A DNA stretch of 10,719 nt from Alphaproteobacteria bacterium MarineAlpha9_Bin7. Its GTDB lineage: Bacteria; Pseudomonadota; Alphaproteobacteria; UBA7887. Location of the stretch: assembly GCA_002938115.1 (NCBI GenBank), contig PTKD01000049.1:1-10719 (forward strand), given 5' to 3'. Below the pieces are notes generated by a model that saw only the letters and a list, made by a program, of their open reading frames with translations, did not search any database and was not told the DNA's origin. Made by a program: the position numbers and the translations under genes. Below are positions 6,286 to 10,719 of this stretch, piece by piece (the stretch's first letter is position 1; each line of letters opens with the position of its first letter).

Positions 6286-7629
6286 ATGGCTTCGGCGGCG
6301 GAACAACTTGCAGCGACTATCAACTTTGGCGCTATCGGCAAAGCGACCGAACTGAAGAAACGGTTGTGGTTCACTTTCGGCGCTCTAGTTATATACAGGC
6401 TCGGCACCTATATCCCGCTTCCTGGTATTGATCCAGTAATCCTCGACGAGATATTTAGTCAGCAGGCCGGCGGCATTATTGGCATGTTTAACATGTTCTC
6501 CGGTGGTGCCTTGGGGCGCATGACAATTTTCGCTCTCAATATCATGCCGTATATTTCATCTTCAATCATAATACAGTTGATGACCACGGTGTCTCCGCAT
6601 TTGGCACAACTTAAAAAGGAGGGTGAATCAGGTCGTAGAAGAATCACACAATATACTCGATATGGCACCGTTATCCTGGCGACTTTCCAGGGGCTTGGTA
6701 TTGCGGTGGGTCTTGAAGGTATGACGGGAAGTCAGGGTTCAGCGGTGCTTGAGCCCGGCCTGACATTTCGGGCAGTAACTGTAATCACGCTGGTTGGTGG
6801 CACGATATTTCTAATGTGGCTTGGTGAGCAGATTACAGCTCGCGGTGTTGGAAACGGTATTTCCTTAATCATTATGGCAGGTATAGTTGCGGAACTCCCA
6901 TCAGCGATGGCGAGTACGCTGGAGCTTGGTCGCACGGGTGCGTTATCAGCTTTTTTCATTATTTTATTGATAGCGATGTCGGTGGCCGTCATCGCGTTTA
7001 TCGTTTTTGTTGAACGCGCGCAACGCCGATTGCTTGTTCAGTATCCAAAGCGACAGCAAGGCAACCGGATGTTTGGCGGGGAAAGTACCCATTTGCCGTT
7101 GAAATTAAACACTGCTGGTGTGATCCCGCCAATTTTTGCGAGTTCATTGCTTTTGTTGCCCATCACTGCGATGAGCTTTTCTGCCAGCTCCGGTCCGGAC
7201 TGGTTGGGCAATGTCGCCGCCATGCTGTCGCGTGGTTCACCTGGTTACTTACTTCTTTATATATCGTTAATCGTATTTTTTGCATTTTTCTACACTTCCG
7301 TTGTATTCAATCCTGAGGACACTGCAGATAATCTCAAGAAGAACAATGGTTTTATACCGGGCATTCGGCCAGGGAAAAATACTGCTGAGTATATTGACTA
7401 TGTGCTGCGGCGTTTAACTACGGCAGGGGCAGTTTATCTTTCAGCAGTTTGTGTTTTGCCCGAGATTTTGATATCGCAATACGCGGTGCCATTTTATTTT
7501 GGCGGCACAAGTCTGTTAATTGTAGTCAACGTTAATATGGACTTTGTTGCTCAGGTTCATTCGCATTTGCTGGCCCAGCAGTACGAAGGACTGATAAAGA
7601 AAACACGACTTAGAGGGCGCCGCGGGTGA
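6286..7629 (+). CDS. secY: Preprotein translocase channel subunit SecY
   Basis: SecY is the core of the inner-membrane SecYEG channel, which exports unfolded preproteins with SecA and inserts membrane proteins with the ribosome. The 447-residue product fits ten membrane segments, roughly at 25-43, 77-98, 124-143, 161-180, 190-208, 219-242, 276-297, 320-341, 376-396 and 402-420. The plug region GGIIGMFNMFSGG (62-74) lies between the first two. The cytosolic loop KKNNGFIPGIRPG (351-363) holds the Arg (361) equivalent to E. coli Arg357, important for SecA-driven transport. The C-terminus SHLLAQQYEGLIKK is canonical, and the N-terminus MASAAEQLAA is typical of alphaproteobacteria. Start ATG 6286 has GAGGGG at 6271-6276. 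Its stop overlaps the adk start. Confidence 0.98.
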   Translation: MASAAEQLAATINFGAIGKATELKKRLWFTFGALVIYRLGTYIPLPGIDPVILDEIFSQQAGGIIGMFNMFSGGALGRMTIFALNIMPYISSSIIIQLMTTVSPHLAQLKKEGESGRRRITQYTRYGTVILATFQGLGIAVGLEGMTGSQGSAVLEPGLTFRAVTVITLVGGTIFLMWLGEQITARGVGNGISLIIMAGIVAELPSAMASTLELGRTGALSAFFIILLIAMSVAVIAFIVFVERAQRRLLVQYPKRQQGNRMFGGESTHLPLKLNTAGVIPPIFASSLLLLPITAMSFSASSGPDWLGNVAAMLSRGSPGYLLLYISLIVFFAFFYTSVVFNPEDTADNLKKNNGFIPGIRPGKNTAEYIDYVLRRLTTAGAVYLSAVCVLPEILISQYAVPFYFGGTSLLIVVNVNMDFVAQVHSHLLAQQYEGLIKKTRLRGRRG

Positions 7630-8276
7630 GATTGATTTTATTTGGTCCACCAGGTTGTGGTAAAGGTACACAGGCACAATTTCTTGGCGGCGAATTTAAC
7701 ATCCCCCACCTTTCGACCGGCGATATGTTGCGAGAGGCTGTTACCATAGGCACGGAGATAGGGCTGCAGGCGAAAGAACTTATGGAGGCTGGTGCGCTAG
7801 TTCCGGACGAAGTGGTGGTAGGTGTTATCTCAGAGCGCCTCGATAGGGATGATTGTGTGAATGGGTTTATTCTTGATGGGTTCCCTCGGACGGTTGGCCA
7901 GGCGAATGCACTTGATGACCTGTTGACGGATAAAGGTCTGAAACTTGATCGAGTGGTGGAAATTCAGGTGTCAGATGAACTTCTAATAGAAAGAATCTCA
8001 GGTCGTTTTTCCTGTCTTGATTGCCGGTTGGGCTACCATGATCGTTTTAAGCAGCCTGAGCGAGAGGGCGTTTGCGACATATGTGGAGGTAATAGATTTA
8101 CACGACGCAAAGATGATAACGAGGCAACCGTTCGTGAGCGGCTCAACACCTATAATGCTCAGACAACCCCTTTGTTACCGTATTATCGCAGCAAAGACCT
8201 ATTGGCTCCTGTGGATGGTATGCTTGGAATCGAAGAGGTTACGGCAGCGATTCGGGGAATTCTCAATATTTCTTGA
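7626..8276 (+). CDS. adk: Adenylate kinase, zinc-LID long form
   Basis: This cytosolic enzyme interconverts ATP plus AMP and two ADP, keeping adenylate pools balanced. The 216 residues show the P-loop GPPGCGKGT (7-15), the AMP-binding STGDMLR (30-36), GFPRT (85-89) with its catalytic Arg88, and a LID domain at about 122-159. The LID carries Cys130, Cys133, Cys150 and Cys153 in CxxC...CxxC spacing, so it very probably binds zinc structurally. Next is RRKDDNEATVRERL, with the conserved Arg residues. The start is GTG 7626, overlapping the secY TGA by 4 nt, with AGAGGG at 7612-7617. The secY-adk-rpsM order is common in alphaproteobacteria. Coupled translation with SecY is likely. Confidence 0.98.
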   Translation: MRLILFGPPGCGKGTQAQFLGGEFNIPHLSTGDMLREAVTIGTEIGLQAKELMEAGALVPDEVVVGVISERLDRDDCVNGFILDGFPRTVGQANALDDLLTDKGLKLDRVVEIQVSDELLIERISGRFSCLDCRLGYHDRFKQPEREGVCDICGGNRFTRRKDDNEATVRERLNTYNAQTTPLLPYYRSKDLLAPVDGMLGIEEVTAAIRGILNIS

Positions 8277-8281
8277 AACCG

Positions 8282-8309
8282 TTGACCTAATTAGGGCGAC
8301 CGCTATAAT
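8282..8309 (+). promoter_or_regulatory. Sigma-70-type promoter for the alpha operon
   Basis: TTGACC at 8282-8287 matches the -35 consensus in five of six positions. TATAAT at 8304-8309 is a perfect -10. The spacer is 16 nt. The sequence just upstream (about 8259-8279, overlapping the end of adk) is A/T-rich and could act as an UP element. Predicted transcription starts are A8316 or G8317, which would give a leader of about 75 nt before rpsM. This is the only convincing promoter in the window and would let rpsM-rpsK-rpoA-rplQ be expressed apart from the upstream genes. Confidence 0.8.
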
Positions 8310-8316
8310 GGACACA

Positions 8317-8391
8317 GTTTGCCTGGGCGCCTCGCGGAAGCGGTTGGAGCGCTGCTGTTTGCGCGAAAATGTTTCGTGAGGAGTTGGAAAA
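8317..8391 (+). promoter_or_regulatory. Structured leader of the rpsM (alpha operon) mRNA
   Basis: The region between the predicted transcription start and rpsM can fold in two exclusive ways. In one, 8330-8339 pairs with 8372-8381 as a continuous 10-bp helix (two G-U pairs), which covers most of the GAGGAG Shine-Dalgarno sequence at 8378-8383. In the other, GCGC at 8327-8330 pairs with GCGC at 8349-8352, above which CGC/GCG closes a GGAA tetraloop at 8336-8339, leaving the ribosome site free. The E. coli alpha operon leader is known to be folded and bound by S4. Sequence identity to that element is not evident, so a regulatory role is inferred. Confidence 0.45.
8378..8383 (+). promoter_or_regulatory. 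Shine-Dalgarno sequence that fixes the rpsM TTG start
   Basis: GAGGAG lies 8 nt before TTG 8392. It is among the strongest ribosome sites in the window and marks the rare TTG as the start. Most of it is complementary to an upstream segment of the leader. Confidence 0.85.
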
Positions 8392-8766
8392 TTGGCACGA
8401 ATCGCCGGGGTGAATATCCCAACTAACAAGCGGGTGGTGGTTTCCTTGACCTATATCTTCGGGATAGGCAACTCGAAGGCTCGCGAGATTTGCCAGAAAG
8501 CTGGTGTGACTGAAGCTAGCCGAGTCAACCAATTGGCTGAAGGAGAGGTAACTCGGTTACGCGAAATTATCGATGGCGAATATCGTGTGGAAGGCGATTT
8601 ACGTCGAGACGTTGCGATGAATATCAAGCGACTGATGGATTTAGGATGTTACCGTGGTCTTCGACATCGTCGTGGTTTGCCGGTTCGCGGTCAGCGAACC
8701 CACACTAACGCGCGAATGCGAAAAGGGCGAGCGCGGCCAGTTACAGGGAAAAAGAAAGCCGTCTAA
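8392..8766 (+). CDS. rpsM: 30S ribosomal protein S13
   Basis: S13 is in the small-subunit head, makes bridges to the large subunit and contacts P-site tRNA with its basic tail. The 124 residues start MARIAGVNIPTNKRV, exactly the family start, so the initiator is TTG 8392. The helical core includes YIFGIGNSKAREIC (21-34). The C-terminal signature is CYRGLRHRRGLPVRGQRTHT (86-105), then NARMRKG and a Lys-rich tail GKKKAV. It is the first gene behind the internal promoter, with a GAGGAG site that the leader may mask. In E. coli this is the gene where S4 represses the alpha operon; rpsD (S4) is not in this cluster. Confidence 0.98.
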   Translation: MARIAGVNIPTNKRVVVSLTYIFGIGNSKAREICQKAGVTEASRVNQLAEGEVTRLREIIDGEYRVEGDLRRDVAMNIKRLMDLGCYRGLRHRRGLPVRGQRTHTNARMRKGRARPVTGKKKAV

Positions 8767-8810
8767 TCGGCGAATTGCATGGAAGCAGGCTAGTTTAGTA
8801 AGGGTATCGT

Positions 8811-9203
8811 ATGGCGAAAGAATCGGGTGGGCGTGTAAAGCGCCGCGAACGTAAAAACATTACTTCGGGTGTTGCGCATGTGAACGCAACTTTTAATAAC
8901 ACACTGGTGACTATCACAGATGTTCAGGGTAACGCTATCGCCTGGTCGTCTGCCGGATCTTTGGGATATAAGGGTTCACGAAAATCAACTCCTTATGCGG
9001 CTCAAATGGCTGCCGAGGATGCTGGGCGCAAGGCGGCTGAGCATGGCGTGAAGACGCTGGAGGTCGAGGTAAAGGGCCCAGGTTCAGGTCGAGAGTCGGC
9101 GCTTAGAGCGTTGCAAGTGGTGGGGTTTACTATAACTACTATACGGGATGTGACACCAATCCCACACAATGGTTGCCGTCCTCCTAAGCGGCGGCGCGTA
9201 TAG
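8811..9203 (+). CDS. rpsK: 30S ribosomal protein S11
   Basis: S11 forms part of the platform of the small subunit near the E site and mRNA exit. The 130 residues show GVAHVNATFNNTLVTITD at about 20-37, the loop SSAGSLGYKGSRKSTPYAAQ at about 46-65, KGPGSGRESALRAL at about 88-101, and the nearly invariant end DVTPIPHNGCRPPKRRRV. The HNG site, which becomes isoaspartate in E. coli S11, is conserved. ATG 8811 has TAAGGG at about 8799-8804. It follows rpsM by 44 nt. The next gene is rpoA without an intervening rpsD, as is usual in alphaproteobacteria. Confidence 0.98.
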   Translation: MAKESGGRVKRRERKNITSGVAHVNATFNNTLVTITDVQGNAIAWSSAGSLGYKGSRKSTPYAAQMAAEDAGRKAAEHGVKTLEVEVKGPGSGRESALRALQVVGFTITTIRDVTPIPHNGCRPPKRRRV

Positions 9204-9288
9204 ATTAAAATTGGGCCTGGGTGACCGGTGTTTTGGCGCTCGGTTTATCGGGAAAAATTGAATTGAAGGAACGGTGCCTTGAAACTGT

Positions 9289-9294
9289 TGAGGT
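9289..9294 (+). promoter_or_regulatory. Shine-Dalgarno sequence supporting the rpoA GTG start
   Basis: TGAGGT lies 7 nt before GTG 9302. With the alignment of MIQKNWQELIKP to the family start, it argues against the longer reading from GTG 9221. Confidence 0.65.
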
Positions 9295-9301
9295 TGGCCA
9301 G

Positions 9302-10318
9302 GTGATTCAGAAAAATTGGCAGGAGCTTATTAAGCCCACCAAACTAGAGGTGCAAACAGATCGGTCTGCACAACGGATTGGTACGGTGGTAGCGGAGCCA
9401 CTTGAACGTGGCTTCGGTCTTACTCTCGGGAACGCGTTGCGGCGTGTCTTATTATCGAGCCTCCGGGGATCAGCAATTACAAGTCTTCGGATCGACGGGG
9501 TACTGCACGAATTCTCGTCTATTGCGGGGGTTCGTGAGGATGTGATTGAAGTGGTGCTGAACCTGAAGGATATTGCGCTGCGCATGCACGGAGAGGGCCC
9601 GAAACGAGTTTCATTGAAGGCAGATGGTCCTGGAAAAGTTACTGCGGGTGAGATTGAGACCGGACATGATATCGAGATTATGGACACGGATTTGGTTGTC
9701 TGTACACTTGACAAGGACGCTTCCATTAATTTTGAACTCACTGTAGAAAGTGGGAAGGGGTACGTCGCTGCAGCTCAAAATGTGCCCGAGGATGCGCCAA
9801 TTGGTTTGGTGCCGATTGATGCGATGTTCAGCCCTGTTCGCCAGGTGAGCTACAAAGTTGATCACACCCGCGTTGGACAGGCGACTGATTACGACAAACT
9901 GTCACTAAACGTAGAGACGGATGGAACGGTCACCCCAGAGGACGCTGTGGCACTAGCAGCTCGTATCCTAACTGACCAACTTCAGCTTTTTATCAATTTT
10001 GAGGAACCAACAAAGGAGACCGGGGTAGAGGCCGTTGAAGAACCCGCCTTTAATGCAAATCTACTGCGCAAAGTTGATGAGTTGGAGTTGTCGGTCCGGT
10101 CCGCCAATTGCCTCAAAAACGACAACATCGTTTATATTGGTGATCTGGTGCAGAAGACCGAAGGCGATATGCTTAGGACACCAAATTTCGGCAGAAAGTC
10201 CCTGAACGAAATAAAAGAAGTGCTTGGGCATATGAATCTACATTTAGGGATGCAAATTTCTGAGTGGCCGCCAGAGAACATCGAAGAAATGGCCAAGAGA
10301 CTTGAGGAGCCATTTTAG
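9302..10318 (+). CDS. rpoA: DNA-directed RNA polymerase subunit alpha
   Basis: The alpha subunit dimerises to nucleate RNA polymerase assembly and contacts UP elements and activators through its C-terminal domain. From GTG 9302 the product is 338 residues, beginning MIQKNWQELIKPTKLEV as in the family. The assembly domain (about 1-235) holds RGFGLTLGNALRRVLLSS (36-53). A Glu/Thr-rich linker (about 236-250) leads to the C-terminal domain (about 252-325) with LELSVRSANCLK (261-272), where Arg266 matches E. coli Arg265, the key DNA contact, then NFGRKSLNEIKEVL. TGAGGT at 9289-9294 is well placed. The frame stays open 27 codons further upstream to GTG 9221, but that stretch does not resemble RpoA. 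Confidence 0.97.
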   Translation: MIQKNWQELIKPTKLEVQTDRSAQRIGTVVAEPLERGFGLTLGNALRRVLLSSLRGSAITSLRIDGVLHEFSSIAGVREDVIEVVLNLKDIALRMHGEGPKRVSLKADGPGKVTAGEIETGHDIEIMDTDLVVCTLDKDASINFELTVESGKGYVAAAQNVPEDAPIGLVPIDAMFSPVRQVSYKVDHTRVGQATDYDKLSLNVETDGTVTPEDAVALAARILTDQLQLFINFEEPTKETGVEAVEEPAFNANLLRKVDELELSVRSANCLKNDNIVYIGDLVQKTEGDMLRTPNFGRKSLNEIKEVLGHMNLHLGMQISEWPPENIEEMAKRLEEPF

Positions 10319-10347
10319 CGGGATCATATTGAAGGAGAAGCGCAGAG

Positions 10348-10719
10348 ATGCGCCATCGTCTACGCGGGCGAAAGCTCAACCGCACTAGCAGCCACCGCAA
10401 AGCCATGTTTAGCAATCTTGCGGCCGCATTGCTGAAACATGAGCAAATCCATACTACCGTTCCTAAGGCAAAGGAATTGCGTGGGGTTGTCGAAAAGTTG
10501 ATAACTTTGGGCAAAAGAGGCGGTCTCCATGCGCGTCGGCAGGCACTTTCCAGACTAGGCGGTGATACGAAGTTGGTAGATAAACTGTTCACGATACTTA
10601 GCGAGCGTTATCGGGAACGCCCGGGCGGATACCTGAGAGTACTTAGGGCAGGTTTTCGGTTTGGCGATAATGCGTCAATAGCGATCATTGAACTGGTTGA
10701 CCGAGATCCGGAGGCGAAA
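10348..10719 (+). CDS. rplQ: 50S ribosomal protein L17 (3' end cut by window)
   Basis: L17 is a 23S rRNA-binding protein near the exit tunnel and ends the alpha operon. The frame runs without a stop to the window end, giving 124 residues of a family usually about 120-140 long, so nearly the whole protein is present. It starts MRHRLRGRKLNRTSSHRKAM, the classic L17 N-terminus. Next are NLAAALLKHEQIHTTVPKAKELR at about residues 23-45, the KLITLGKRG helix, and the C-terminal YRERPGGYLRVLRAGFRFGDNASIAIIELVD segment. AAGGAG at 10332-10337 is 10 nt before the ATG. It follows rpoA by 29 nt, and no promoter or terminator is seen between them. Confidence 0.96.
   Translation, partial: MRHRLRGRKLNRTSSHRKAMFSNLAAALLKHEQIHTTVPKAKELRGVVEKLITLGKRGGLHARRQALSRLGGDTKLVDKLFTILSERYRERPGGYLRVLRAGFRFGDNASIAIIELVDRDPEAK

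Noticed and set aside
7626..8276. adk as an insertion into the ribosomal cluster
   Set aside because: Adenylate kinase after secY is a known arrangement in alphaproteobacteria and other bacteria, and its base use looks like that of its neighbours.
8308..8379. Possible 23-codon leader ORF ending at the rpsM Shine-Dalgarno sequence
   Set aside because: Its ATG overlaps the -10 box and lies upstream of the predicted transcription start, it has no ribosome site, and the peptide resembles nothing I recognise.
9707..9735. TTGACA inside rpoA as a possible internal promoter
   Set aside because: No acceptable -10 sequence lies 15-19 nt downstream.

Overview
The window is one uninterrupted stretch of the bacterial S10-spc-alpha ribosomal protein supercluster, entirely on the + strand. 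The proteins and gene order point to an alphaproteobacterium. adk follows secY, rpmJ is absent between secY and the alpha genes, rpsD is absent between rpsK and rpoA, S14 is the long zinc-free form, and the SecY, L29, S13 and L22 sequences read as alphaproteobacterial. Base composition looks close to half G+C by eye. This is lower than many cultured relatives, so genus-level placement is not possible from here.

Layout: 1-1642 holds the end of the S10 part (rplV, rpsC, rplP, rpmC). 1683-7629 holds rpsQ and the spc part (rplN, rplX, rplE, rpsN, rpsH, rplF, rplR, rpsE, rpmD, rplO, secY). adk (7626-8276) overlaps the end of secY by 4 nt. A 115-nt gap (8277-8391) holds a near-consensus sigma-70 promoter and a structured leader. 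The alpha part follows: rpsM, rpsK, rpoA and rplQ, with rplQ cut by the window end. rplV may also lack its first codons at the window start. No stretch longer than about 115 nt lacks a gene. I see no tRNA, mobile element, CRISPR array, long repeat or intrinsic terminator.

Together the genes encode parts of both ribosomal subunits, the protein-export channel SecY, adenylate kinase and the RNA polymerase alpha subunit, so translation, transcription, secretion and nucleotide balance are co-expressed. Most genes are 0-50 nt apart, with two overlaps (rplN/rplX, secY/adk), which suggests coupled translation. Four starts are non-ATG by family alignment: rplF and rpsM use TTG, adk and rpoA use GTG.

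I found no new multi-gene system. The best lead is regulatory. The rpsM leader can form a 10-bp helix that buries its own Shine-Dalgarno sequence, competing with an upstream hairpin. This sits directly behind the internal promoter, in an operon that lacks rpsD, the gene for the E. coli alpha-operon repressor S4.
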